Shown: positions 33,831 through 42,087 of the stretch, one piece after another | How the letters are laid out: each line of letters begins with the position of its first letter | Numbering within the stretch: the stretch's first letter is position 1 | Origin: Chthonomonas calidirosea | GTDB taxonomy: Bacteria > Armatimonadota > Fimbriimonadia > Fimbriimonadales > Fimbriimonadaceae | Direction of reading: 5' to 3' | Length of the DNA: 64,000 nt | Assembly (NCBI GenBank): GCA_945882415.1 | Contig: CAMCWC010000001.1 | Span: forward strand, 310,001 to 374,000 | Made by a program: the position numbers and the translations under genes | The notes under the pieces: model-generated | The model's database searches: none | Told to the model about the DNA's origin: nothing | Seen by the model: the letters and a program-made list of their open reading frames with translations, nothing else

Positions 33831-34541
33831 ATGCGACCTAGTGGCCGAACTCCCGACACCATGCGACCCGTTAGCTTCGAACGGGGATTTTCTAAGTTTG
33901 CGGAGGGATCGTGCCTGCTCAAAATCGGCGAAACCCACATGCTGGTCACCGCCACCGTCGAAGATCGCGTGCCGCCGTTCATGAAAGGCAAGGGAAGCGG
34001 CTGGCTCACTGCCGAATACTCCATGCTCCCACGCTCCGGTCGCCAGCGAAATCAGCGCGACCTCATGAAGCCAAATGGCCGCTCGATGGAAATCCAGCGC
34101 CTCATCGGCCGCGCGCTTCGCACCGCCATCGACCTCGAAAAGCTCGGCGAGCGAACCATCACCCTCGACTGCGACGCTATTCAAGCCGATGGCGGTACTC
34201 GTTGTGCCGCCATCACCGCGGGCTATGTTGCCGCCTATGACGCCGTCCGCTGGATGCTCAGCAAGCGAATGCTGAAAGAGAACGTGATGCGCGAACCGAT
34301 CGCCGCGATCTCGGTTGGCGTCTACCGTAACATCGAAGTGCTTGACCTCGATTACGACGAAGACAGCAACGCCGGAACGGACATGAACATCGTCATGACC
34401 GCATCCCAAAAGTTTGTGGAAATCCAAGGCACCGCCGAGGCGACCCCCTTTGGCGTTGATGTCTTAGGAAAACTGCTGAAGCTAGGACAAAAAGGAATTC
34501 TGGAGCTCGTTGAGGGCCAAAAAGAAGTCCTCGAAATTTAG
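33831..34541 (+). CDS. rph: Ribonuclease PH
   Basis: Phosphorolytic 3'-to-5' exoribonuclease that trims tRNA 3' ends. The 236-residue protein opens MRPSGRTPDTMRPVSFERGF and has the family blocks KIGETHMLVTATVEDRVPPF, GWLTAEYSMLPRSGRQRNQR, EIQRLIGRALRTAIDLEKLG, the catalytic-region TLDCDAIQADGGTRCAAITA with Asp residues that bind metal and phosphate, and DLDYDEDSNAGTDMNIVMT. All expected active-site residues are present and length is normal. The ATG at 33831 fits the family start. Prepilin-like genes follow after 19 bases; this juxtaposition has no obvious functional meaning. Confidence 0.96.
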   Translation: MRPSGRTPDTMRPVSFERGFSKFAEGSCLLKIGETHMLVTATVEDRVPPFMKGKGSGWLTAEYSMLPRSGRQRNQRDLMKPNGRSMEIQRLIGRALRTAIDLEKLGERTITLDCDAIQADGGTRCAAITAGYVAAYDAVRWMLSKRMLKENVMREPIAAISVGVYRNIEVLDLDYDEDSNAGTDMNIVMTASQKFVEIQGTAEATPFGVDVLGKLLKLGQKGILELVEGQKEVLEI

Positions 34542-34560
34542 TTCTGTTGTAGTGTTAAGC

Positions 34561-35346
34561 ATGCGTCGAGCATTTACTCTGATCGAGCTCCTCGTGGTGA
34601 TTGCCATCATCGCGATCTTGGCGGCAATCCTCTTTCCTGTCTTTGCGCAGGCAAAACTGAGTGCCATTAAGACCCGAGCGCTCGCCCAGTCGAAGCAGCT
34701 GGCAACCGCGCTCGTGCTCTACGCGACTGATCACGATGACAACTTCGTCCCCGCGTCGCTTCGCTCGGCCCAGCCGGGCGATCCCGAAATCTGGCCGCCG
34801 AAGCTTCTGCCGTACGTAAAGAGTAAAGACCTCTTCGTCGCGGCAAACACCGACGCCCGATTCGCAGAAGACTGGACAACACGTCGCAACCAGAACATCG
34901 GCTACAACGATGCAACCGGGATCGACCTGGCTTCCACCGCCGTCCCGGGGGCAGCACCAGCTGGAACAGAAGGATTCACCACCGCCGCCTCCTTCTCGCT
35001 CGCCGAAGAATCGGCCAGAACCGGCCTCATCGCCTTCACGCCAAATTCGGTGAACGGCAAAGAACGCGGCTACGTGTTCAACCCGTACAACGGACCAAAC
35101 GACCCGAACGGAGCCTACAACTTCGGACTCCCCCTCATCGGAGACGTGAACCTTTGCACGACGCCATACAAAGGTGTGAACCACTCCACAAAAGTCCCGG
35201 GCGCACTGAAGCCAATTTATGCTCGGTATGGCGGCGATGGAACCGGAAACGGACAAACTCCTGTCATTTTCGCCGACGGGCACGCCCGGCTTTACTCCGC
35301 CAATCGACTTCAGGTCTTCGGCGAAGTCATCTGGCGCTTCCGGTAA
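34561..35346 (+). CDS. Prepilin-type protein
   Basis: Type IV pilin/pseudopilin-like protein of 261 residues. It begins [20 protein letters not shown]: a short basic leader, then the prepilin peptidase site with Phe-Thr-Leu-Ile-Glu (Glu+5), then the hydrophobic helix ending [10 protein letters not shown]. The C-terminal globular part ends TPVIFADGHARLYSANR, the FADGHA motif of the large family expanded in Armatimonadota and Planctomycetes. Function: an extracellular pilus-like or secretion pseudopilus subunit, or an anchored surface protein; the specific role is unknown. The ATG at 34561 was chosen because it gives the canonical short leader; an upstream in-frame start at 34510 overlaps rph. 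Confidence 0.88.
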   Translation: MRRAFTLIELLVVIAIIAILAAILFPVFAQAKLSAIKTRALAQSKQLATALVLYATDHDDNFVPASLRSAQPGDPEIWPPKLLPYVKSKDLFVAANTDARFAEDWTTRRNQNIGYNDATGIDLASTAVPGAAPAGTEGFTTAASFSLAEESARTGLIAFTPNSVNGKERGYVFNPYNGPNDPNGAYNFGLPLIGDVNLCTTPYKGVNHSTKVPGALKPIYARYGGDGTGNGQTPVIFADGHARLYSANRLQVFGEVIWRFR

Positions 35347-35411
35347 TCGATCATCAAATCGACCGAATCAACATCACCAAGGATAATTCTTATTCTTGAC
35401 GAAAGAGTATA

Positions 35412-35445
35412 TTTTGATCCGTCAAACATTTTTGACGGATCAAAA
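35412..35445 (+). promoter_or_regulatory. Perfect 15-bp hairpin overlapping a start codon
   Basis: TTTTGATCCGTCAAA (35412-35426), loop CATT, then the exact reverse complement (35431-35445), whose final A is the first base of the next gene's ATG. No T-run follows, so it is not a normal terminator. As DNA it could be a repressor operator; as RNA it would bury the start region. Confidence 0.75.
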
Positions 35446-36209
35446 TGAAGAAAGCATTCACCCTCATCGAACTGCTGGTTGTCATCGCCATCATCGCGAT
35501 TCTTGCGGCGATCCTTTTCCCCGTCTTCGCCCAAGCTAAAGTTGCCGCCAAAAAGACGGCGAGCATCAGCAACCTGAAGCAGATCGGACTCGCCGGGGTG
35601 ATGTACGTGACCGATAACGAGGCATACCCCTTCATGTCCTCGCCAAGCTCCCAAACCCCGCGCACCCGCTGGCCGGACTATCTCTATCCATACATCAAGA
35701 ACGAAGACGTCTTCCTCGCTCCAAACGCTGATCCTGTGATCTTCGGCAAGGTCTGGGCGCATAATCCCGCCAAAAAATACGGCGGATACGGCTACAACTT
35801 CCAGTATCTCGGCAACTCCCGATCCGTCGCTGGCAACGCCAATTTCCCGTTCACCGCAACTGAAACTCAGGTATCCACCCCGGCCCAAACCATCTTTGTC
35901 GCCGACACCAACGGCGTCCGACGCGATAACAACACCGTCGGCGCGGGCGAATACACCCTCGATCCACCGCTACCGTCAACCCGAGGTAGCGGCAAAGCCA
36001 GTGGCTATTACGGCGAAGGAACGGAGTGCGGCTCCGGACCGCGAGGTTGCCGATCCACCCCTGCCGAGCGCCACGCCGGTCGAGTCGCCGTCCAGTTCGC
36101 GGATGGCCACGCAACCACAATGAAGCTCGCCGCCATGGACGATTTCAACGGCGACGGCACGCTGGATAACGGCTGGTGGAACGGCAACGCCGATCCTACC
36201 AGCCGATAA
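35445..36209 (+). CDS. Prepilin-type protein with H-X9-DG motif
   Basis: Second type IV pilin-like protein, 254 residues. [20 protein letters not shown] gives the basic leader, the peptidase site and the helix, again followed by [10 protein letters not shown]. The C-terminal part contains [19 protein letters not shown], an exact H-x9-DG arrangement, and a late Asp-rich [17 protein letters not shown] stretch that could bind calcium. It is a paralogue of the protein at 34561-35346 in layout, but the globular region differs. The ATG at 35445 has no visible ribosome site because the preceding bases form one arm of a perfect 15-base hairpin; expression may therefore be controlled separately from the upstream copy. 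It converges on rtcB with seven bases between stops. Confidence 0.88.
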   Translation: MKKAFTLIELLVVIAIIAILAAILFPVFAQAKVAAKKTASISNLKQIGLAGVMYVTDNEAYPFMSSPSSQTPRTRWPDYLYPYIKNEDVFLAPNADPVIFGKVWAHNPAKKYGGYGYNFQYLGNSRSVAGNANFPFTATETQVSTPAQTIFVADTNGVRRDNNTVGAGEYTLDPPLPSTRGSGKASGYYGEGTECGSGPRGCRSTPAERHAGRVAVQFADGHATTMKLAAMDDFNGDGTLDNGWWNGNADPTSR

Positions 36210-36216
36210 TCGAGCC

Positions 36217-37404
36217 TCAATCCTTATAAGGATCAAACTCGTTCTCGCCCGCCATTGCCACCCCGAATGGGGTCAACGTGTGCAGGATTTTCACCGTTTC
36301 CGCGTGAAAATCCAGCACCTCATCCAGCCGCTTGTAGCAGTGCGGAGACTCATCGCATCCCGCCCCACGTAGGGTCACCCCGGCCGATCGAACCCAGTCG
36401 TTCATCATCTCCTGCGTAATCGACCCGCCAACCCTTCGGCGCTGACCGTCGACTCGCTTGAGCTTTCCGGCCGCCTGAGTTCGGCTCAGCATGCGTCCCG
36501 CGCCGTGGACCGTCGAGTACAACGCGGCCTCGGACCGCTCCGATTCCACGCCCTCCAAGATCACACTCGGCTCGCCCATGCTGCCACCGACAAACCCTCG
36601 CTGACCTGGGAAAGCCGGTGTCGCCCCCTTTCGGACCACAAACAGGTTTTCACCGTCATGCGTTTCCTGCCAAGCAAAGTTGTGGTGGTTGTGAACCTCG
36701 TCCACAATCTCCGCCCCTAGCAAACTCGCCACGCGCTGGCAAACCCAGTCTCGTCCGGCGTAGGCGTACCGACCGGCCAGCAACATGCTTCGCCAGTAAT
36801 CCTGCCCTGCCTGCGTCTGCATCGAAAGCAGCACCGGCGCGGCCATCATTCCGCCGTCGCTCGGCGCTCCGGCGAGTTCAAGAAAGTGCGTTGCGATGCC
36901 GTGGCCAAAACCGCGGCTGCCAAAGTGCACGCCCACCCAAACTTGGCCATTCTCGTCTCGGAACAGGTCCACGTAGTGGTTGCCCGAACCGACCGTTCCC
37001 AACTGGTTTCGCGCCTTGTCGCGAACGCTCGCCTGATTCAAGTACGCAATGTCCTTCCACGCGCTATCGTCAAACAGCTCGTGATCGACCGTTTCCTTAT
37101 TGCGTAACCCAACGCCGAACGAGATCGTGTTCCAAACCTCGTCCATGATCCGCTCGACGTCGTTCTCGATGTCCGAAAACGCCAGATTCAGCCGAACCGC
37201 CTTGTTTCCACAAGCAATGTCGAACCCAACGCCTGCCGGGCTGATATGGTCGCGGTAGGCCACCACGCCACCAATCGGCATGTTGTAACCCACGTGCCCA
37301 TCCGCGCAAAGCACCGCCGACTTGGCGTGCTCATTGCTCGCACAGCTCTTCATTTGAATCAACGTGTTTTCGTCGTGATTCCCAAAGACCAAAAAGTCTT
37401 TCAT
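36217..37404 (-). CDS. rtcB: RtcB RNA-splicing ligase
   Basis: GTP-dependent ligase that joins RNA 2',3'-cyclic phosphate (or 3'-phosphate) ends to 5'-hydroxyl ends, used in tRNA and rRNA repair. The 395-residue protein has CADGHVGYNMPIGG (33-46), GVGFDIACGNKA with metal ligands Asp62 and Cys65, VHFGSRGFGHGIA, and the region FPGQRGFVGGSMGEPSVILEG. The guanylylated histidine is in YSTVHGAGRMLSRTQA (His300). All expected ligands are visible. The ATG at 37404 is preceded at about eight bases by AAAGGAG, a good ribosome site, and gives the normal start MKDFLVFGNHD; a longer frame to 37722 translates the leader. No rtcA, rtcR or archease gene is next to it. Confidence 0.95.
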   Translation of the reverse strand: MKDFLVFGNHDENTLIQMKSCASNEHAKSAVLCADGHVGYNMPIGGVVAYRDHISPAGVGFDIACGNKAVRLNLAFSDIENDVERIMDEVWNTISFGVGLRNKETVDHELFDDSAWKDIAYLNQASVRDKARNQLGTVGSGNHYVDLFRDENGQVWVGVHFGSRGFGHGIATHFLELAGAPSDGGMMAAPVLLSMQTQAGQDYWRSMLLAGRYAYAGRDWVCQRVASLLGAEIVDEVHNHHNFAWQETHDGENLFVVRKGATPAFPGQRGFVGGSMGEPSVILEGVESERSEAALYSTVHGAGRMLSRTQAAGKLKRVDGQRRRVGGSITQEMMNDWVRSAGVTLRGAGCDESPHCYKRLDEVLDFHAETVKILHTLTPFGVAMAGENEFDPYKD

Positions 37405-37824
37405 TCGGTATCTCCTTTTTGAGGCAGCCTGGCGCTGAGCATCCGATTGGAGGGCAGAAACCCTACGCCGAGCCGCTGGAATGGGAGCAACCCCGCCTCC
37501 AAAACGCGGTAGCTCCAAAAGGAAGTCAGAGGGTCGGAAGACTTTTTGCGAATTCACGACCCGAAGTGTTCGAGGGTCGCGAAGCTGAGAAGTTAACTCA
37601 ATCGAACTGGACCCATAGACAAACGGAGATACAGACTGCCGGCAAAAAGCCCGCAATCCGTAGTGTGTGTTTGTATGGGACGAATTCGTCGCATCTCCCG
37701 CAAGGTACCAGACCGCGCTCAATCATTGTCAAGTTTTTCGGTAGGCAAACTGCACTAGAAAACTTTAAAATTGTTCGTTCGGAGAACGCTATTGTCTTCA
37801 AGGTGAAGCGTCTAAGCTCTGGAT
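37405..37824. other. 420-base divergent intergenic region with a leader hairpin
   Basis: Between the divergent rtcB and VIT-domain genes. No gene is supported. On the rtcB side, GGAGC (37484-37488) pairs with GCTCC (37512-37516), and CCGC (37493-37496) with GCGG (37506-37509), giving a two-part stem-loop ~80 bases ahead of the rtcB ATG. Further right, the DNA is AT-richer (37730-37800), as expected of a promoter region for the plus-strand gene. Confidence 0.5.
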
Positions 37825-40731
37825 ATGAGCTTTCTGTTTCGCTTCCTCGCGATCTTGGCAGTCGTACTGTTGGGTAGCGTCAGTCAAGCTCAGTTCGTTG
37901 TTTCGCCCCAAGGGCAAGCCGCCGGCTCTGTCACTCCCAAAACTTTGAAGGCCAACTTCAACGTGTATCCGGCCTACGCCACCGCGCGGCTGGAGCTGAC
38001 GTTCGAAACCGACCCGAACTGGGCAAATGAAGTCGACTTCATGATGCGGCTGCCCGAAGGTGCCGAAGCAACCGGCTTCGCGTACTGGTTCCAAGACGAA
38101 TACGTAGTCGCCAAGACCGTCGCAAAAGAGCGCGCGGCCGCCATCTATCGCCTGATCACTGAACGCCGACGCGATCCCGCGCTGGTCGAAATGATTGGCC
38201 GTCGGCAGTTCCGCGTCCGAATCGCCCCCGTAGATTCCACCAAAGACCTCCGCGTCGAAATCAAGCTGGTGTTGAGACAAAGCGCTGGCGCACACCAACT
38301 CCCACTTCGCGCGCTTTTTAAGGACTCGCTCGCCGCTGCCGATTTCACCCTTACTTTGCCGAACGAACCCGGCTGGGTCGAAAACTGGGGTCTCGCGCGC
38401 ACCGTCAAAGGGAATCGAGCCGAAGTCAAATTCTCTTCCAAGCCCTGGCGAGCCCGACGAGACTGGCGAGTTTCGAAACCGGAGTCCAAAACCCAAGTCT
38501 CGGTCGGCCGTCCGCGGACCGGAGACGGAACGATCATCGTCGCCTACAAGGCAACAGAAAATGAAAAGGGCCTAACCCTTACCGGAACTGGACTCCACTC
38601 GATCTATCCCAAAGTCGTGAAGGTACTTCGCAAAGGTGATACGGCAACCTTCACCGCCCGGATCCCCGCCAAAGCTCCACAAACTCTTAGGCTTCGCATC
38701 GGCAAGCAGTCCTGGACACAACTGGCTCCCGCGCGGCCATTCGAGGAAAGATCCGCCGTCGTCCTCTGGGGCGCCACCCATGTGGATCAGCTCAAGAACC
38801 GTAAGCATATTGAAAGGTGGGGAATCGACCTCGGCATCCCAACCAAAGAAACAAGCTGGCTGGCCGTTCCAAAGGCGGAGCGTGAAGCATTAGAAGAGGC
38901 TCGGCTAACGCTCCTTGCGCAAAATCACTACCTTAACATCGCAAAGTTTGGATGGAAGTCTCGCTCGGCCCGCGAAACGCGCTCCGAATTTGATCGAGCC
39001 GTTAGCGCCCACACTAAGGTGAGAGGGAATAAGGGGCAGCGAGAGAATCTACTAAGCCGGGGCTACTCCAGCGCGATCGGCCTTCTCCGCGAACAATACG
39101 CGAAGTCTGTTCGTCTTGCCGCACCATCCAAAGTGCAAGACGCTTTCGCGGAAGGGATAGATCGGCTGGTATCGAACTATAAGGAGTCGTTCTTGCAAAA
39201 ACAGAAAAGAAGAGAGTCAATGCTAGCCGAAGGCGTTGACACTCTAATTGAGGAGATTGTCTTGGGGAAAACTCCTGAATCTTCAACGACAGAACTCCGC
39301 CGGCTTATCGCGGCCCAGCGAGCTCAATCGAGGTCGCCTGAAATTCCGTACCTATTCCTGAGGTACCTGGACGCTATTGCGGCCCAAAAACTGCAGCTTT
39401 CTGCTCGTCTCTATATCGAATATGAATTGCAACCCGGAGCCGTCAATCGAGCAAACCGACTCATACCTCTGTTCGGCGACCCGGCGACATTGATGGAGGC
39501 CGCAAGACTTCGCGTAATTGAAGATGACTTCCGTTCGATTAGCACCAAGTACCGAGATCGGATGCGAGATAAAAACTGGACGCGGGATGAGAATGCTGCG
39601 ACCGATCTAGAATGGCTCGCGCTAGCGTCAGAAGAACTAACCCAAAGAGCAGAACGGCATGGCGTTAATCTCGCCGACTATGGTAATCGCATTGCGCAGA
39701 TATTGTCCAATGCGCTCATTCCATATGACCCGTACTACTCACGTCACCGGGACTACCTGACTCGTGAGATTAAGAAACCAGTTCTAGCAAAACCAGCGGT
39801 AGACTTCTTGAAAACTCTCGGAGTTTCGGAAGTTGAACTGTATCGAGTGAGGTTCGAGTATTCGCTGAATTTTTATACCAATAACTGGCGGTACTACTAC
39901 TATCAAACTCAACGCGATCCCGCGAAAGTCAACCAAGCGAAGGCGCGCGTCGAAGAATTGGTCGCAATCATGCAACTTCCAATGCCAAGTTGGAAGCCAA
40001 CCGGAAAGCCGTCGCTTCGTGACCAGTTTGTTGAGTCTGCAAGGGACCGGGGGCCGAATGACCCTGAGACTGCTCGAATTAGGAAGTTGCTTGAAAGAGA
40101 TTCCCCGAGCTTTGAGGGGCGTCGCTACCGCGAGTATCGCGCCGACGTTCTCCTTGCCCGACTAGAGCTTGATAGTCTTTCGTGGCGAACGCTGACCCCG
40201 GAAGAACAGGCCAAGAGTGCCGAGGTCGAAAAGCGTGAACGAGACCTGTCCGCCCGAATGGGCGACCCGCTGCTCCAAGTCGAAGCCGGAGCCGACGCCG
40301 CCGTCACCGCAAAACTGCCAGATGGTCAAATCGTACGACTAACGTGGAATGCATCCGCCCAGCTCTGGCAGCACCGCTTTGATCTTCCTCCCGGAACTCC
40401 CGAAGGCGAAGTCAATATCCCGATCTGGATTCGGCATGGCGACGGACGGATGGAGACCCGTGAGTTCCGTGTCCAGGCGGATCAATCGGCACCAAAACTA
40501 AAAGCGCAGATTCAGGATGGGCTTCTGACTGTCGAAACTAGCGCCGAAGTGGCGCGCGTCAACGTGTCCTTCGCATCAGGGCAAAGGCTCACCGTGCCCC
40601 TAGTTCAGCAAGCCTCCGGTCAAAAGCGTTGGCAAGTAAAGGTGCCGAGTGACGCGAAGGGAGATTGCATCGTGATCGCCACCGATCGCGCCCACAACCG
40701 GGCCGAGGTACGCCTATCTTTGTCGCCGTAG
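37825..40731 (+). CDS. Secreted VIT-domain protein
   Basis: Exported 968-residue protein. MSFLFRFLAILAVVLLGSVS and following residues form a signal peptide. Residues about 35-165 form a VIT (vault/inter-alpha-trypsin) domain: a strand YPAYATARLELTFETDPNW, then EVDFMMRLPEGAEATGFAYW, VVAKTVAKERAAAIYRLITE, RRRDPALVEMIGRRQFRVRI and PVDSTKDLRVEIKLVLRQ, which closely follow the domain pattern. VIT domains are often followed by a von Willebrand A domain; I see no MIDAS motif here. The rest is helical and Arg-rich in the middle, with two late beta domains (AAVTAKLPDGQIVRLTWNAS, then APKLKAQIQDGLLTVETS). Function unknown. The next gene starts within its last codons, so the two form an operon. Confidence 0.75.
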   Translation: MSFLFRFLAILAVVLLGSVSQAQFVVSPQGQAAGSVTPKTLKANFNVYPAYATARLELTFETDPNWANEVDFMMRLPEGAEATGFAYWFQDEYVVAKTVAKERAAAIYRLITERRRDPALVEMIGRRQFRVRIAPVDSTKDLRVEIKLVLRQSAGAHQLPLRALFKDSLAAADFTLTLPNEPGWVENWGLARTVKGNRAEVKFSSKPWRARRDWRVSKPESKTQVSVGRPRTGDGTIIVAYKATENEKGLTLTGTGLHSIYPKVVKVLRKGDTATFTARIPAKAPQTLRLRIGKQSWTQLAPARPFEERSAVVLWGATHVDQLKNRKHIERWGIDLGIPTKETSWLAVPKAEREALEEARLTLLAQNHYLNIAKFGWKSRSARETRSEFDRAVSAHTKVRGNKGQRENLLSRGYSSAIGLLREQYAKSVRLAAPSKVQDAFAEGIDRLVSNYKESFLQKQKRRESMLAEGVDTLIEEIVLGKTPESSTTELRRLIAAQRAQSRSPEIPYLFLRYLDAIAAQKLQLSARLYIEYELQPGAVNRANRLIPLFGDPATLMEAARLRVIEDDFRSISTKYRDRMRDKNWTRDENAATDLEWLALASEELTQRAERHGVNLADYGNRIAQILSNALIPYDPYYSRHRDYLTREIKKPVLAKPAVDFLKTLGVSEVELYRVRFEYSLNFYTNNWRYYYYQTQRDPAKVNQAKARVEELVAIMQLPMPSWKPTGKPSLRDQFVESARDRGPNDPETARIRKLLERDSPSFEGRRYREYRADVLLARLELDSLSWRTLTPEEQAKSAEVEKRERDLSARMGDPLLQVEAGADAAVTAKLPDGQIVRLTWNASAQLWQHRFDLPPGTPEGEVNIPIWIRHGDGRMETREFRVQADQSAPKLKAQIQDGLLTVETSAEVARVNVSFASGQRLTVPLVQQASGQKRWQVKVPSDAKGDCIVIATDRAHNRAEVRLSLSP

Positions 40732-42041
40732 CGCTGGTGTCGGTAGCTGCCTTCTCGGGCAGCGTCACCGGCTTAGTGAGTCATCAAGGTGCCCTCTGGG
40801 CGAGCACGACCGGCGGCGTCCTGAGATGGGACGCCACAGGGCGGGTCCGGCACTTCGTCCGCTCCGACGGCCTTCCCACCCTTCGCTGCAGCGGCATTCA
40901 GGTTCAATCAGGCAAGTTGCTCGTCCTAGGATCAACCCATTCTGTCTGGACCGGCACCCGGTTTTCTCCGCTAAGAACGAAATCCCAACTTGAGAATCCG
41001 GCGAAGAACCTCAAATACAACGGTCAAAGCCTTACGATCTTCCCCGGTCGAGGGCTCTTGGCCAATGGCAGGCCCTTTCCATTTCCGCCACCGACCCCGA
41101 ACGTTTCGTGTGCCGTAATCGACCCGAAAGGGAAGTTATCCATCGGCACGACGCAAGGTGTTTTCCAACTCGCCGGAAAGTCGTGGATACGCCTCACCGT
41201 GCCAGCTGGCGGGCTCCCCGCCGATGCGGTGAGCCTTGTTGAAGTCCAAAACCGACCTCTCGTGGCCCCGCGTGAAGTCCCTGCCTTTGTGTGGGATCCC
41301 AAATTACGGCGCCCGACCGCGACCGCAGGCAAGCTATGGCGAACAGCGGTGGTCTGGGGAAACCGGACCATCGTCCGCTGCGCGGATAGTAAGTTGATTG
41401 AGGTTGGGCCCAGTCTCGAAGCAAAACCGGTCGGCTTCACTCTGCCCCGACTAGGCGCCACCGCGATTGCGGTCAGCGGGAACACGCTTTTTGTTGCCCA
41501 GCACGGAGGCTGGTCGGAGTTCGATGTCGACGGCTCTGTCCGCCACCGGTTCGACGTTCCAATCCTGAACGGCGAACCCACAACCGCCATCTGCTCGTTT
41601 GGCCCGTACGTGGCGATCGGCACCCAGCGTGCCGGTCTCATGCTCTGGAACCGAGAAAAGAATCAGGTGACCCACTTGCACGAAATCCACGGTCTGCGCG
41701 ACGACTGGATCACCGCCCTCGCCCTCAATGGAAGCGGCGGACTGCTGGTCGGAACTTTCGTCGGTGGGCTCCACACCTGGACCAACGGAAAGTTAAAGCC
41801 CGTCGGGCTGGCCAAGGGATGCGTCACCCGGCTGCTCCCGGATAGCTCGGGAGTTTGGGTTGGATCGCTCACCGGCGCGTACCGATGGCAGAACGAGCGC
41901 CTCACGGCCCATCCCGCATCCAAGCTAATCGAACCCGATGTAACCGATCTTCTCCTCCGAGACCAACAGCTTTGGGTTGCGGCTGGCGGGGCTTTGCACA
42001 TTCTATCGGCCCAAGTGAACTCAGCCTCCGGCAAACAATAA
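40665..42041 (+). CDS. Secreted beta-propeller protein
   Basis: A protein of up to 458 residues made of short repeated blades like those of two-component-regulator propellers: GALWASTTGGVLRWDATGRV, LSIGTTQGVFQLAGKSWIRL, VAIGTQRAGLMLWNREKNQV, LLVGTFVGGLHTWTNGKLKP, VWVGSLTGAYRWQNERLTAH. Such propellers bind ligands or proteins. No kinase domain follows, so it is a stand-alone propeller. The start is uncertain: the TTG at 40665 gives a basic stretch followed by PIFVAVALVSVAAFSGS, which would serve as a signal peptide, but overlaps the VIT gene by 67 bases; a GTG at 40737 removes the signal. The overlap with the VIT-domain gene suggests the two products act together outside the cell. Confidence 0.72.
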   Translation: MHRDRHRSRPQPGRGTPIFVAVALVSVAAFSGSVTGLVSHQGALWASTTGGVLRWDATGRVRHFVRSDGLPTLRCSGIQVQSGKLLVLGSTHSVWTGTRFSPLRTKSQLENPAKNLKYNGQSLTIFPGRGLLANGRPFPFPPPTPNVSCAVIDPKGKLSIGTTQGVFQLAGKSWIRLTVPAGGLPADAVSLVEVQNRPLVAPREVPAFVWDPKLRRPTATAGKLWRTAVVWGNRTIVRCADSKLIEVGPSLEAKPVGFTLPRLGATAIAVSGNTLFVAQHGGWSEFDVDGSVRHRFDVPILNGEPTTAICSFGPYVAIGTQRAGLMLWNREKNQVTHLHEIHGLRDDWITALALNGSGGLLVGTFVGGLHTWTNGKLKPVGLAKGCVTRLLPDSSGVWVGSLTGAYRWQNERLTAHPASKLIEPDVTDLLLRDQQLWVAAGGALHILSAQVNSASGKQ

Positions 42042-42087
42042 CCCGAGAAGACAATCTACTCTTCGTTCCGTATATCCTTAGAAGAGT

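Noticed and set aside
33804-34427. Minus-strand frame opposite rph
   Set aside because: Shadow of RNase PH; no recognisable protein.
35412-35445. Reading the 15-base hairpin as a terminator of the upstream prepilin gene
   Set aside because: No T-run follows on the plus strand and the second arm runs into a start codon.
37419-37877. 152-codon plus-strand frame in the rtcB/VIT gap
   Set aside because: No motif, no ribosome site, and it overlaps the VIT gene start in another frame.
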